The notes: generated from the letters alone by a model not told the origin. A stretch of DNA of 64,000 nucleotides from Prevotella sp. (GCA_016281815.1 JAEEJK010000046.1:83488-147487); one strand, 5' to 3'. Positions 17,573 through 27,318 are shown, numbered from the stretch's first letter. Numbers and translations are program-made.

Positions 17573-17667
17573 CGGTCTAAAAGTCAAAATGCGACTATTA
17601 TGGATGATATATGCCAGATGGTTGATGTCGCAAAACTTAGATAAGAATTAACAAAGTAAATAGTCAG

Positions 17668-19377
17668 ATGATGGGTAACCGTATTGCATTATTTGTTCTG
17701 ATATACATGTTTCTGGCAGCGCCTGTCCGCTTGCCGGCAGAAAGAACGGTATGGGTTTATTATCCAGGGGAACTGCAACACTTGTTTGACGTTAACGACC
17801 TGAGATACGAGAACAATCTGACATTGCAAGGTTCGATTAACGGTTCGGACGTGAAGGTGCTGCGTAAGTGGGCCAACCCACAAAGAACATTGAATCTCAG
17901 AGACTGCCGGATTGTGGCAGGCGGCGAGCCCTACTACGAAGACTATACGACAGAAGATGACGTCATCGGCTCTTATATGTTCGCCGACAAGGAGTTCAAG
18001 AGTCTGGTTTTGCCCAATACGCTGAAGAAGATAGGCGACTATGCCATCACGTTCTGTGGAGACAGCATCGTGTTTCCTCCTACGCTGACGTGGTTGGGTG
18101 ACCATGCTTTCTGCAATAACTTTTTTAAGAAACTGCATATCCCCGCCACGCTTGTGCATATCGGCAATGGCGCACTGAACGGAAACATCAACCTGAGCAA
18201 TGTCACCATAGACGAAAACCACCCGGAATTCGTGCTGGAGGATGGTTATTTGTACACCCGCGACCACACCCGTCTGCTGTCCTATTTCGCTGAAATCAAA
18301 TCGCAGGCGAAAAGTTTTACGATTCGCCCAGAAGTTAAAGTCATCGACGACAAGGCCTTCAACTATCACCGATGTGATAAAATCGTGTTGAACAAGCAGT
18401 TGGAGTACATCGGCGAAGATGCCTTCAAGTATGCACTCGACAATGCAATTCCATATCAGGAGGAACTGGTCATACCCAACAGCGTTACTTATATTGGTCC
18501 CTATGCTTTTTATTACTGTCATTTGAGGAAACTCGTTATCTCGGACAATGTGGAGTATCTGCCCGACTTTTGCTTTGCTTACTGTTATATCACCGATATC
18601 CACATGCCGGCAAAACTGAAGCATTTAGGTTGGGCCGCTTTGAGTAACAATCATCTGTATAACTTAGAATTGCCCAACGGGCTGGAACGAATAGAGAAGT
18701 GTGCACTCCTTGGAATGGGAAGCAAAAAGAAACTGGTGATTCCTGAGAGTTTACTCCATATTGATGAACATGCTTTTCGTGATATCATGGTGGACACGAT
18801 AGAAATACGGGCGCCACTCGACACCATACCCAAAGCCTCTTTCTACAGTTGTGAGTCGATAGTGAAACTCGTCCTGCCGCCGACCGTCAAGCGTATAGAG
18901 AATTCGGCATTTTATGAGTGCTACGGCTTGAGAATCTTCCAGTTTCCTGACGGATTGGAAGAAATCGGCCCATGGTCATTGGCTGGCTCGAAAGGCATTA
19001 GTGTGTGGCACATCCCGGCTTCCGTACGGAAGATAGAGGAGGCGGCCTTTGCCGTTCCCAATTTCTCGTCGCATACCGTCTATATGTATTCGCAGAATCC
19101 ACCAACAGAAACCCATCCGCAGGCCTTCAAAGACTGGACAATGAATAAGTCGGTGCTCTACGTGCCTAAAGGCTGTACCGAACGTTATCGGCAAACTCCT
19201 TGGAATACATTCGGAGAGATACGTGAATTCGATCCGACAAGTGTCAAATCCATTCCCTATACCCCTGAAAACATGGAACGGCGCAGTTACGACTTAGGCG
19301 GACGTCCCGTGCCTGAAAACTATCACGGCCTTCGCATTGTACAGACTCTAGACGGAGCAAAGAAAGTAATGAGATAA
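17668..19377 (+). CDS. Secreted leucine-rich-repeat protein (BspA type)
   Basis: A 569-residue protein with a signal peptide (IALFVLIYMFLAAPVRLPAE). After about 90 residues it consists of BspA-type (LRR_5) repeats of 22-23 residues. Examples are LVLPNTLKKIGDYAITFC, LVIPNSVTYIGPYAFYYC-like and LVLPPTVKRIENSAFYEC. The last repeats give way to CTERYRQTPWNTFGEIREF, the usual end of a BspA array. A short C-terminal tail, YDLGGRPVPENYHGLRIVQT, resembles the tails of other secreted Prevotella proteins. BspA-like proteins sit on the cell surface and bind host proteins or other bacteria; the ligand here is unknown. Confidence 0.88.
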   Translation: MMGNRIALFVLIYMFLAAPVRLPAERTVWVYYPGELQHLFDVNDLRYENNLTLQGSINGSDVKVLRKWANPQRTLNLRDCRIVAGGEPYYEDYTTEDDVIGSYMFADKEFKSLVLPNTLKKIGDYAITFCGDSIVFPPTLTWLGDHAFCNNFFKKLHIPATLVHIGNGALNGNINLSNVTIDENHPEFVLEDGYLYTRDHTRLLSYFAEIKSQAKSFTIRPEVKVIDDKAFNYHRCDKIVLNKQLEYIGEDAFKYALDNAIPYQEELVIPNSVTYIGPYAFYYCHLRKLVISDNVEYLPDFCFAYCYITDIHMPAKLKHLGWAALSNNHLYNLELPNGLERIEKCALLGMGSKKKLVIPESLLHIDEHAFRDIMVDTIEIRAPLDTIPKASFYSCESIVKLVLPPTVKRIENSAFYECYGLRIFQFPDGLEEIGPWSLAGSKGISVWHIPASVRKIEEAAFAVPNFSSHTVYMYSQNPPTETHPQAFKDWTMNKSVLYVPKGCTERYRQTPWNTFGEIREFDPTSVKSIPYTPENMERRSYDLGGRPVPENYHGLRIVQTLDGAKKVMR

Positions 19378-19408
19378 AACGATATATGTCTCGCTATCCT
19401 GCGGACGG

Positions 19409-20482
19409 TCATTGATTGTCAAGACAAAGATCCAAGCCGTCAAGTATCTGTATGTATTTCCCGATGGCGTCCTTGATCTCGCTGATACAGATATACTCAT
19501 CGGCGGAATGAGAGCGGGATGACTGTCCGGGGCCTAACTTCAGCGAGGCAAATGGCATGAGCGCCTGGTCGCTCAGTGTGGGCGACCCGAAAGGAATCAT
19601 CCCCATCGACAGGCAGCGCTGCACGATGGGGTGGCTGACAGGGATGCCAGAGGAACTGAGTCTGAAGGAATGGGCTTTCACCTCGCTGCTCACATGCGAG
19701 CGGATGATGCCGAATACCTCCTCGTTGCTGTAAAGTTCATTGGTGCGGACATCAATGACTGCCGTGCATGTGTCGGGAACCACATTGTGCTGGGTGCCGG
19801 CATGGAGCACCGTCGCCTGCATCAGTGTGGGACCGAGCAGGGGACTGACACGCTCAAAGCGATAATCGCGTATCCACTGCAGATCGTCGAGCATCTTGTA
19901 GATGGCGTTGATGCCCTCGCCCCGTGCGGCATGGCCCGATTTCCCGTGCGACACCATATCAATCACCATCAGACCTTTTTCCGCAATGGCCGGTTGCATG
20001 CCCGTCGGTTCTCCCACAATGGCTGCCGTGACAGGTGGCAGCAGGGGAAGGACACGGCTGCAACCATTGGCTCCAGACACTTCCTCCTCGGCGGAGGCCA
20101 GATAGATGAGGTTGCAGGACTGGGGTGTGGAGCGCAGGTGGCAGAACACCATGAGCAGCGACACCAACCCTCCGCCGCAGTCGTTGCTGCCTAGGCCATA
20201 GAGACGGTCGCCCTCTGTCTGTGCGACGTGGGGCGGGCGGGTCCAGGTGGACACCGGGCGCACGGTATCGATATGGGCATTCAGCAACAGGGTGGGGCGG
20301 GAGGCGTCGTAACCCGGAGCCACACACCACAGGTTGTTGGCCTCCCGGTGAGGGGAAAGGCCCGCTTTCTGCATCCAAGTCTCCAAATAGTCGGCTGCCG
20401 CAGTCTCCTCACGGCTGATGCTGGGGATGGCAATCAGATGGCTGAGCAGTTCTGTCGCCTGATGGGTATATGCCTCGGTCAT
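19409..20482 (-). CDS. M20 family deacetylase (ArgE-like)
   Basis: A 357-residue zinc hydrolase of the ArgE/DapE/ACY1/CPG2 group. Metal ligands are visible in order: NAHIDTV (His), GSNDCGGG (Asp), the Glu pair in SAEEEVSG, GEPTG, and a late His in SRSHSADEY. The dimerisation domain lies between residues about 165 and 270. In Bacteroidota the close family member deacylates N-succinyl- or N-acetyl-citrulline/ornithine in arginine synthesis, which is the most likely role. No other arginine gene is adjacent, so substrate assignment rests on family resemblance only. It converges on the LRR gene with a 31-base gap. Confidence 0.88.
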   Translation of the reverse strand: MTEAYTHQATELLSHLIAIPSISREETAAADYLETWMQKAGLSPHREANNLWCVAPGYDASRPTLLLNAHIDTVRPVSTWTRPPHVAQTEGDRLYGLGSNDCGGGLVSLLMVFCHLRSTPQSCNLIYLASAEEEVSGANGCSRVLPLLPPVTAAIVGEPTGMQPAIAEKGLMVIDMVSHGKSGHAARGEGINAIYKMLDDLQWIRDYRFERVSPLLGPTLMQATVLHAGTQHNVVPDTCTAVIDVRTNELYSNEEVFGIIRSHVSSEVKAHSFRLSSSGIPVSHPIVQRCLSMGMIPFGSPTLSDQALMPFASLKLGPGQSSRSHSADEYICISEIKDAIGKYIQILDGLDLCLDNQ

Positions 20483-20578
20483 GTCGGTTGTCTCTCAAAT
20501 ATAATTATTCAAGTTCACATTTGTCTATACTCCTACCCTCCAAGTAATCAAATTCTTTTGCAAAAACTTGAGATTGAT

Positions 20579-20923
20579 TCAGAAGATAGCGGCAATGCGG
20601 CGAATCTGTCTGAGTTTCTCCATAAACGAATCGTCGCGCTCGGCCATCAACATATCGTATTCGTTCTGCATGGCCAGCAGAGGGGCTGCGTCAACACCGA
20701 GAGCGGCCTCCATCATCATGGCCAGTTCGGGACTGAGCGACCGCTTGCCATTCAGCATCTCATTGAAGGCAGAATAGGATATTCCTATCTTCTTGGCTAG
20801 TCCCCGCTGAGAAATGCCACGGTATTCCAGTTCGTCTTTCAGCACCTCGCCAGGATGGGTGGGCTGAAAGGGCTTCAGATTGTTTGCTATCATCTGCGGA
20901 TTTACTCCTTCAAGTGTCGTCAT
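20579..20923 (-). CDS. higA: HigA-type antitoxin (XRE helix-turn-helix)
   Basis: A 114-residue DNA-binding antitoxin. The start is ATG 20923, preceded by a strong Shine-Dalgarno AAAGGAGG ten bases upstream, which is unusual in this window. The helix-turn-helix is at residues about 38-58 (ISQRGLAKKIGISYSAFNEM), preceded by the family HPGEVLKDELEYRG motif. It would neutralise the toxin and repress the shared promoter. The order toxin then antitoxin, with a 13-base gap, is the classic higBA layout. Confidence 0.9.
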   Translation of the reverse strand: MTTLEGVNPQMIANNLKPFQPTHPGEVLKDELEYRGISQRGLAKKIGISYSAFNEMLNGKRSLSPELAMMMEAALGVDAAPLLAMQNEYDMLMAERDDSFMEKLRQIRRIAAIF

Positions 20924-20936
20924 ATCTCGTCCTCCT

Positions 20937-21254
20937 TTATTTATAATGGTTTGATAGTTCTGTGATGTTGCATATCGTAGCAATCTGTTTGTCGGTCTCC
21001 ATGCCTTCGATGAACTCGATGCGGTACTGATTGTTGACGCGGACAGACGAAGTTCCCTCCTTGTCACCGTGTAGTTTCTCGTAGTGCAAGGAACCATACT
21101 TGGTCAGTCCCAGAACATTCTCCTGCTGCTTCATCAGGTTGACAACCTTGATGTACTTGCTAACAACTTGGGGCTGAAAGCGGTGTTGCTTATCGCTCGC
21201 CTTGCCCTTTGTATAGAGTTCCTGTAGGTATGTCTGCTCGAATGTAATTATCAT
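20937..21254 (-). CDS. higB: HigB-type toxin (RelE/ParE superfamily mRNA interferase)
   Basis: A 105-residue protein. The C-terminal half matches HigB/RelE-type toxins: YGSLHYEKLHGDKEGTSSVR followed by VNNQYRIEFIE. HigB toxins cut mRNA on the ribosome. The usual full length is about 95-110 residues, so it looks intact. It is first in the higBA operon and starts about eight bases after its -7 box. Confidence 0.9.
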   Translation of the reverse strand: MIITFEQTYLQELYTKGKASDKQHRFQPQVVSKYIKVVNLMKQQENVLGLTKYGSLHYEKLHGDKEGTSSVRVNNQYRIEFIEGMETDKQIATICNITELSNHYK

Positions 21255-21261
21255 TTGGACG

Positions 21262-21293
21262 CGAAGGTAGGAAAAATTTTTTGTGTTCGCAAA
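21262..21293 (-). promoter_or_regulatory. higBA promoter (-33 TTTG, 20-base spacer, -7 TACCTTCG)
   Basis: On the minus strand TTTG (21293-21290) is followed after exactly 20 bases by TACCTTCG (21269-21262), one mismatch from TAnnTTTG. The higB ATG is only eight bases further, so the mRNA is nearly leaderless. Confidence 0.65.
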
Positions 21294-21375
21294 TTTAATA
21301 ACAACTATTTGTTGCTTTCAGCATAATTCCAATATTATTTTTTCTATATTATTAGGTATTTCGGTTATTTATGTG

Positions 21376-21383
21376 TAATTTTG
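21376..21383 (+). promoter_or_regulatory. -7 box of tig
   Basis: TAATTTTG fits TAnnTTTG, about 55 bases before the trigger factor ATG. It is divergent from higBA. Confidence 0.5.
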
Positions 21384-21437
21384 CACCCAATTTGAGAAAA
21401 AGCCACCAATTATTACATTAAAAGAATATAGATAAAG

Positions 21438-22799
21438 ATGAAAATTTCATTCGAAAATCCCGATAAGATCAATGGACTGATGACCATTGTCGTGGAGGAA
21501 GAGGACTACAAAAAGTTGGTAGATGACAAACTGAAGGAGTATCGCCGCAAGGCGCAGATGCCTGGCTTCAGACCCGGCAACGTGCCCATGGGACTGATCA
21601 AGCGCCAATATGGCACTGCCGTCAAGGTGGACGAGATCAACAAACTGCTGGGTAGCGAACTATATAAATATGTAAGGGAGAACAACATCGCCATGCTGGG
21701 CGAGCCCATGCCGTCGGAAAACCAGGTGCCGCAGGACCTGGAGAAAGAAGGCCCGTTCACTTTCGCCTTTGACATCGCGGTGGCTCCCGAGTTTTCCCTC
21801 ACCCTCGACAACAGTGACGAGGTGACCTATTATGACATCGAGGTGGGCGAGGACATGATTGACCAGCAGGTGGAGATCTTCGCCAACCGCAACGGTCATT
21901 ACGAGCATCCCGAGGAGTATGATGCCGAAAAGCGCGACATGCTGAAAGGCGACCTCCGCCAACTGGATGCAGAGGGCAACACCCTTGAGGGTGGTATCAC
22001 CGTGGCCGATGCCATGCTCATGCCACAATACTTCAAGGCTGAGGACCAGAAAGCGCTCTTCGAGGGTGCCAAACTGGGCGACATCATCACTTTCAACCCC
22101 AAGAAGGCCTATCCCGAGAGCGACACAGAGGTGGCCGCATTGCTCAAACTGAAGAAGGAAGAGGTGGCTGACCTGACTGATGACTTCAGTTTCCAGATCA
22201 CCGAGATTCAGAGATATGTAGGCGCCGAGGTCAACCAGGCACTCTTCGACACCGTGTTTGGCGAAGGCACTGTCAGCAGCGAGGAGGAGTTCCGCTCGAA
22301 AATCGCAGAGGGACTGAAGGTGCAACTCACCGGTGAGGCCGACTTCCAGTTCTTGTCCGACCTGAGGGCTTATGCCGAGGCCAAGGTGGGTGAACTCACC
22401 TTCCCCGAGGAACTGCTCAAGCGGGTGATGAAGAACAATAACAAGGACAAGGATGACAAATACGTCGATGATCATTTCGCCGACAGCATCCGCGAACTGA
22501 AATGGCACCTCATCAAGGAGCAGTTGGTGAACGCCAACGGCATCAAGGTGGAGGACAGCGAGATCAAACTCACTGCAAGGGAAATGGCAAGGGCTCAGTT
22601 CGCTCAGTATGGCATGAACGATGTGCCTGACGAGTATCTTGACAACTATGCACAGGATATGGTCAAGAAAGAGGAATACACCAATGCCATCGTTGACCGC
22701 ACCATCGACCGCAAACTCACACAGGTGATGAAGAATGTCGTCAAACTGGGCATCAAAAAGGTGACATTTGAAGACTTCAGGAATATCGTGAAAGGATAA
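21438..22799 (+). CDS. tig: Trigger factor
   Basis: A 453-residue ribosome-associated chaperone that shields nascent chains. The N-terminal ribosome-binding domain carries the tail-docking region FRPGNVPMGLIKRQYG near residue 45, equivalent to the GFRxGKxP signature. The middle PPIase-like domain (about 150-245) is divergent, as is usual in Bacteroidota. The C-terminal helical domain with long arms fills residues about 260-450. It stands directly before clpP-clpX, the conserved order in most bacteria. Confidence 0.94.
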   Translation: MKISFENPDKINGLMTIVVEEEDYKKLVDDKLKEYRRKAQMPGFRPGNVPMGLIKRQYGTAVKVDEINKLLGSELYKYVRENNIAMLGEPMPSENQVPQDLEKEGPFTFAFDIAVAPEFSLTLDNSDEVTYYDIEVGEDMIDQQVEIFANRNGHYEHPEEYDAEKRDMLKGDLRQLDAEGNTLEGGITVADAMLMPQYFKAEDQKALFEGAKLGDIITFNPKKAYPESDTEVAALLKLKKEEVADLTDDFSFQITEIQRYVGAEVNQALFDTVFGEGTVSSEEEFRSKIAEGLKVQLTGEADFQFLSDLRAYAEAKVGELTFPEELLKRVMKNNNKDKDDKYVDDHFADSIRELKWHLIKEQLVNANGIKVEDSEIKLTAREMARAQFAQYGMNDVPDEYLDNYAQDMVKKEEYTNAIVDRTIDRKLTQVMKNVVKLGIKKVTFEDFRNIVKG

Positions 22800-22834
22800 A
22801 TAGATTTTTTTTCAAAAAAATCGTCCTTATCATT

Positions 22835-22898
22835 AAAGATTACCGACTTTTTTTCGTAACTTTGTTGCTACGAATCAAGAAAAAGGTCGGTAATCTTT
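22835..22898. other. Inverted repeat around the clpP promoter
   Basis: Arms AAAGATTACCGAC (22835-22847) and GTCGGTAATCTTT (22886-22898) pair perfectly over 13 bp. The 38-base loop contains the -7 box TAACTTTG. The right arm is followed by one more T and then GTTG. A read-through tig transcript would form a terminator-like hairpin; a transcript started inside the loop would lack the left arm. Confidence 0.75.
22857..22864 (+). promoter_or_regulatory. -7 box for clpP-clpX
   Basis: TAACTTTG fits TAnnTTTG. It lies inside the loop of the inverted repeat at 22835-22898 and about 130 bases before the clpP ATG. Confidence 0.5.
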
Positions 22899-22992
22899 TG
22901 TTGTGGCCTGATTTTTGTATTCTTTTTTGCAGACGGCAAGATGGAATACCCATGCCGCGACAATAATAGAATGACCATTAAAAGAAAAGAAC

Positions 22993-23658
22993 ATGAACGA
23001 TTTCAGAAAGTACGCTACCAAGCATTTGGGCATCAACTCCATGGTGCTCGACGACGTGATCAGCACACAAGCACAATACCTCAACCCATATATCCTGGAG
23101 GAAAGACAGTTGAATGTCACCCAGATGGATGTGTTCTCAAGATTGATGATGGACCGCATCATCTTCCTCGGAACACCGATTGACGACTATACTGCCAACA
23201 CCCTGCAGGCACAGTTGCTCTACCTGGACTCGGTGGACAGCGGAAAGGATATCTCCGTCTACATCAACTCACCGGGCGGAAGCGTTTCGGCAGGACTGGG
23301 CATCTACGACACCATGCAGTTTATCTCCTGCGACGTGGCCACCATCTGCACAGGAATGGCCGCCTCCATGGCCGCTGTCCTGCTCGTGGCAGGTACAGAG
23401 GGAAAAAGGGCTGCCCTCACCCACAGCAGGGTGATGATTCACCAACCCCTTGGCGGTGTGCAGGGACAGGCTTCCGATATTGAGATTGAGGCCCGTGAGA
23501 TACAGAAATACAAAAAAGAACTATACACCATCATCGCTGACCACTCTCACACTCCGTTTGAGAAAGTGTGGGCGGATTCCGACCGCAACTACTGGATGAC
23601 CGCTGAGGAGGCCAAGGAATATGGCATGATTGACGACGTGCTCAAGCGCAAAAAGTAG
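22993..23658 (+). CDS. clpP: ATP-dependent Clp protease proteolytic subunit
   Basis: A 221-residue serine protease forming the tetradecameric barrel of ClpXP. The catalytic triad is visible as Ser125 in [11 protein letters not shown], His150 in [11 protein letters not shown], and Asp197 in ADSDRNYWM. The N-terminal 20-30 residues are a propeptide or axial-loop region. The [16 protein letters not shown] strand is typical. clpX follows after two bases, so the operon is tight. Confidence 0.97.
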   Translation: MNDFRKYATKHLGINSMVLDDVISTQAQYLNPYILEERQLNVTQMDVFSRLMMDRIIFLGTPIDDYTANTLQAQLLYLDSVDSGKDISVYINSPGGSVSAGLGIYDTMQFISCDVATICTGMAASMAAVLLVAGTEGKRAALTHSRVMIHQPLGGVQGQASDIEIEAREIQKYKKELYTIIADHSHTPFEKVWADSDRNYWMTAEEAKEYGMIDDVLKRKK

Positions 23659-23660
23659 AA

Positions 23661-24884
23661 ATGAAGAAGACATGCAGTTTTTGCGGCAGCAGTGAGAAGG
23701 ATGTCAGGCTGCTCATCTCGGGCATCAGCGGACAGATATGTGAAAATTGCGCCCGCCAGGCTTATGAGATCGTGCAGACATCGGGTGTACTGCAGGGTGC
23801 ATACGGTAAGAACGATGACTTCGATCTGAAAAAACTGCCCAAACCTCAGCAAATAAAAGACTATCTCGACCAATATGTCATAGGACAGGATGAGGCGAAG
23901 AGATACCTCGCCGTCTCTGTGTACAACCATTACAAGCGACTCAATCAGAAGGAGACGGATGATGGGGTGGAGATAGAGAAGAGCAACATCATCATGGTGG
24001 GAAGCACAGGAACGGGCAAGACCCTCCTCGCACGCACCATCGCCAAGTTGCTCAAAGTGCCTTTCACTATCGTCGACGCCACCGTCTTCACCGAGGCAGG
24101 ATATGTCGGCGAGGATGTGGAAAGCATTCTCTCAAGACTCCTCCAGGTGGCTGACTACAATGTGGAGGCAGCACAGAGGGGTATCGTGTTCATCGATGAG
24201 ATTGACAAGATTGCCCGCAAGAGCGACAACCCCTCCATCACGAGGGATGTCAGCGGAGAGGGTGTGCAGCAGGGACTGCTCAAACTGCTCGAGGGTACAA
24301 TGGTCAACGTGCCCCCACAAGGAGGGCGGAAGCATCCCGATCAGAAATACATTCAGGTGGACACCCGCAACATCCTGTTCATCTGCGGAGGTGCCTTCGA
24401 TGGCATCGAGCGCAAAATCGCACAGCGCATGAACACCCATGTCGTGGGGTACAATTCAGTGCAGAATGTCAGGAACATTGACAAGGAGGAACTGATGAAG
24501 TATGTCCTTCCGCAGGATCTCAAGTCGTTTGGCCTCATCCCGGAAATCATCGGGCGACTGCCGGTGCTCACCTATCTCAACCAACTTGACAGGCCTGCGC
24601 TGAAAAAAATCCTTGTGGAACCCAAAAACTCCATCGTCAGACAATACATCAAACTGTTTGAGATGGATGGCATCAAACTCAGTTTCAGCGAGGATGCCCT
24701 CGACTTCATCGTCGACAAGGCCGTGGAATACAAACTCGGTGCACGTGGATTGCGGTCCATCGTGGAAAGTGTGATGATGGATGCCATGTTTGAGATGCCC
24801 TCACGCAGGACAAAATCCTTCGATGTCACGCTCGACTACGCGAAAAGACAACTCGACAAAGCACATATCCAAGGTCAGGAATAG
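23661..24884 (+). CDS. clpX: ATP-dependent Clp protease ATP-binding subunit ClpX
   Basis: A 407-residue AAA+ unfoldase. The N-terminal zinc-binding domain has Cys5, Cys8, Cys27 and Cys30. Walker A is GSTGTGKT, Walker B is [11 protein letters not shown], and the pore loop is in [11 protein letters not shown]. The ClpP-docking loop region and sensor-2 ([12 protein letters not shown]) are intact. It recognises tagged substrates and feeds them to ClpP, encoded directly upstream. Confidence 0.97.
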   Translation: MKKTCSFCGSSEKDVRLLISGISGQICENCARQAYEIVQTSGVLQGAYGKNDDFDLKKLPKPQQIKDYLDQYVIGQDEAKRYLAVSVYNHYKRLNQKETDDGVEIEKSNIIMVGSTGTGKTLLARTIAKLLKVPFTIVDATVFTEAGYVGEDVESILSRLLQVADYNVEAAQRGIVFIDEIDKIARKSDNPSITRDVSGEGVQQGLLKLLEGTMVNVPPQGGRKHPDQKYIQVDTRNILFICGGAFDGIERKIAQRMNTHVVGYNSVQNVRNIDKEELMKYVLPQDLKSFGLIPEIIGRLPVLTYLNQLDRPALKKILVEPKNSIVRQYIKLFEMDGIKLSFSEDALDFIVDKAVEYKLGARGLRSIVESVMMDAMFEMPSRRTKSFDVTLDYAKRQLDKAHIQGQE

Positions 24885-24916
24885 GGAGAAGCCCCCTCAT
24901 ACGGGGCTCCCTGACC
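24873..24916 (+). other. Hairpin between clpX and recQ
   Basis: GGTCAGG ... GGGAG..GCCCC pairs with GGGGCTCCCTGACC to give a bulged stem of about 14 bp. It begins in the last clpX codons. There is no T-run, so it may be an intercistronic processing or stability element rather than a terminator. Confidence 0.45.
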
Positions 24917-24932
24917 TGGCAGAGACTATGAA

Positions 24933-27119
24933 ATGATTTTACACATGCCTAAAGACGTTAACCTCACCCAACAACTGAAACGATTATTCGGCTTTGACAA
25001 GTTCAAGGGCGATCAGGAGGCTATTATCCGCAATCTGCTGGCGGGCAAAGACACTTTTGTGCTCATGCCCACAGGAGGCGGAAAGTCGTTGTGCTACCAA
25101 CTTCCCTCGTTGCTCATGGAGGGTACCGCCATCGTTATCTCACCACTCATCGCCCTGATGAAAAACCAAGTGGATGTCATCAACGGCATGAGTGAGGAGG
25201 AGGGGGTAGCCCATTACCTCAACTCGTCGCTTAACAAGGCTGCCATCGACCAGGTCAAGGCCGATATCACTGCGGGAAAAACCAAACTCCTATATGTGGC
25301 TCCTGAGTCACTCAACAAAGACGACAACGTGGAGTTCCTGCAGACCGTGAAAATCTCGTTCTATGCCATCGACGAGGCGCACTGCATCTCTGAATGGGGA
25401 CATGATTTCAGACCGGAATACCGCAACATCCGTCCCACCATACAGCGGATAGGCAACGCGCCGGTCATCGCCCTGACCGCGACAGCCACCGACAAGGTAA
25501 GGACAGATATCAAGAAGAACCTGGGAATTGTCGATGCGAAGGAATTCAACAGTTCGTTCAACAGACCTAACCTCTATTATGAGGTAAGGCCCAAAACCAA
25601 TGACATCAACAAGCAAATCATCCGCTTCATCAAACAAAACCCCGGCAAGAGCGGCATCGTCTACTGCCTCTCAAGGAAAAAGGTGGAGGAACTGGCTGCC
25701 GACCTCTGTGCCAACGACATCAGGGCAGCCGCCTACCACGCAGGCCTTGAGTCGACAAAACGTTCGGAGACCCAGGATGACTTCCTGATGGAGAAAATTG
25801 ATGTCATCGTGGCCACCATCGCTTTCGGTATGGGCATCGACAAACCTGATGTCAGATTTGTCATACATTATGACATCCCCAAGAGCCTGGAGGGATACTA
25901 TCAGGAGACAGGACGTGCGGGGCGCGACGGAGGTGAGGGCAAGTGCATCACTTTCTATTCCTACAAGGACTTGCAGAAACTGGAGAAGTTCATGGAGGGA
26001 AAACCGGTGGCAGAGCAGGATATCGGAAGACAACTGCTCCAGGAGACGGCTGCCTATGCCGAGTCATCGATGTGCCGGAGAAAAATGCTGCTCCACTATT
26101 TCGGTGAGGAATATAACAAGGAAAATTGTGGCAACTGCGACAACTGCCTGCATCCCAAGACCAAAATGGAGGGCAAGGATGAACTGCTCATCGTACTCAA
26201 GGCGGTTGAGGCCGTGAAGGAGAATTTCAGGGCCGAGTATATCATTGACTTCGTCAAGGGAAGAGGCACCGATGACCTGGTCTCTCATAAACATAACCTC
26301 TTGGAAGAGTTCGGCTCCGGAGAGGACGTGAATCCCAAACTGTGGAATCCCGTTATACGTCAGGCGCTGCTGGCCGGATACCTGAAAAAGGACGTGGAGA
26401 ATTATGGACTGCTGAAGATCACGGCTGCAGGCAAGCGATTTATCAAGAACCCCACCTCTTTCATGATCGTGGAGGACACGGAGTTCAAGGATGAATATGA
26501 GGAGGAAAGCACAGAGGGAGGAGGTGCACTCGACCCCGAACTCTATTCGATGCTGAAAGACCTGCGCAAACGCATGTCAAGAAAACTCAACGTGCCTCCA
26601 TACGTCATCTTCCAGGACATCTCTCTTGAGCAGATGGCAACCATGTATCCCATTACTTTGCAGGAACTGCAAAATATCCAGGGTGTGGGAGCAGGCAAAG
26701 CCAAGCGCTATGGACAGGAATTCTGTGACCTGATACGCCAGCATTGCGAGGAGAATGAGATAGAAAGGCCAGAGGACATGCGTGTGCGCACCGTGGCCAA
26801 GAAATCCATCCTCAAGGTCAAGATTATTCAGAGCATTGACCGCAAGATTGATCTCGAGGAGATAGCCAAGGCTCAGGGACTTGACTTCGACGAACTGCTC
26901 ACAGAGATTGAGGCCATCGTCTACAGCGGCACCAAACTCAACATCGACTATTACATCGATGAGGTGATGGATGAAGACCATGTGGATGACATCTATGACT
27001 ATTTCAGTGAGAGCCAGACAGACGACCTCGACACCGCAATGGACGAACTGGGCGAGTACAGCACCGAAGAGGAGGTGCGCCTGGTGAGGGTGAAATTCTT
27101 CTCAGAGATGGCCAACTGA
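24933..27119 (+). CDS. recQ: ATP-dependent DNA helicase RecQ
   Basis: A 728-residue superfamily-2 helicase of recombination and fork repair. Walker A is MPTGGGKSLCYQLP, the DEAH-type box is IDEAHCISEWGHDFRPEYR, and motif VI reads QETGRAGRDGG. The RecQ-Ct zinc site is in the Cys set MCRRKMLLHYFGE and NCGNCDNC. A winged helix follows, then an HRDC domain (about residues 540-615, TLQELQNIQGVGAGKAKRYG). The C-terminus extends about 90 residues beyond HRDC with an acidic, helix-rich tail, as in other Bacteroidota RecQ. Start ATG 24933 is used; ATG 24945 is possible. Confidence 0.95.
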   Translation: MILHMPKDVNLTQQLKRLFGFDKFKGDQEAIIRNLLAGKDTFVLMPTGGGKSLCYQLPSLLMEGTAIVISPLIALMKNQVDVINGMSEEEGVAHYLNSSLNKAAIDQVKADITAGKTKLLYVAPESLNKDDNVEFLQTVKISFYAIDEAHCISEWGHDFRPEYRNIRPTIQRIGNAPVIALTATATDKVRTDIKKNLGIVDAKEFNSSFNRPNLYYEVRPKTNDINKQIIRFIKQNPGKSGIVYCLSRKKVEELAADLCANDIRAAAYHAGLESTKRSETQDDFLMEKIDVIVATIAFGMGIDKPDVRFVIHYDIPKSLEGYYQETGRAGRDGGEGKCITFYSYKDLQKLEKFMEGKPVAEQDIGRQLLQETAAYAESSMCRRKMLLHYFGEEYNKENCGNCDNCLHPKTKMEGKDELLIVLKAVEAVKENFRAEYIIDFVKGRGTDDLVSHKHNLLEEFGSGEDVNPKLWNPVIRQALLAGYLKKDVENYGLLKITAAGKRFIKNPTSFMIVEDTEFKDEYEEESTEGGGALDPELYSMLKDLRKRMSRKLNVPPYVIFQDISLEQMATMYPITLQELQNIQGVGAGKAKRYGQEFCDLIRQHCEENEIERPEDMRVRTVAKKSILKVKIIQSIDRKIDLEEIAKAQGLDFDELLTEIEAIVYSGTKLNIDYYIDEVMDEDHVDDIYDYFSESQTDDLDTAMDELGEYSTEEEVRLVRVKFFSEMAN

Positions 27120-27126
27120 AAAATAC

Positions 27127-27191
27127 CTCTCCCAACCCCTCCGAAGGAGGGAGAGTTTACTGAGTTCGGGCGGATTTTTGATAATCCGCCC
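27127..27191 (+). terminator. Two tandem hairpins after recQ
   Basis: The first pairs CTCTCCC (27127-27133) with GGGAGAG (27149-27155). The second is a perfect 9-bp stem, GGGCGGATT (27168-27176) with AATCCGCCC (27183-27191). Together they probably end recQ transcription before the guaB promoter. Confidence 0.55.
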
Positions 27192-27310
27192 GCATTGTTG
27201 ATATGCCTTTGGAGATTCACAGAACCATTTCTCCATGCTGTTGACACGTTAAAACGTATTAATTCAGCAAGAAAAAACAGCAAAGCACCCCAAAAGTAGA
27301 TTTTTATTGC

Positions 27311-27318
27311 TAATTTTG
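27311..27318 (+). promoter_or_regulatory. -7 box of guaB
   Basis: TAATTTTG fits TAnnTTTG and is followed by GCAC, about 22 bases before the guaB ATG. No -33 TTTG is obvious. Confidence 0.5.

Noticed and set aside
17396..17644. 82-codon plus-strand frame after the ATPase gene
   Set aside because: It runs through the direct repeat and palindrome; composition and lack of start context point to chance.
22993..24884. Phage or plasmid origin for clpP/clpX
   Set aside because: Standard chromosomal tig-clpP-clpX order with normal family features.
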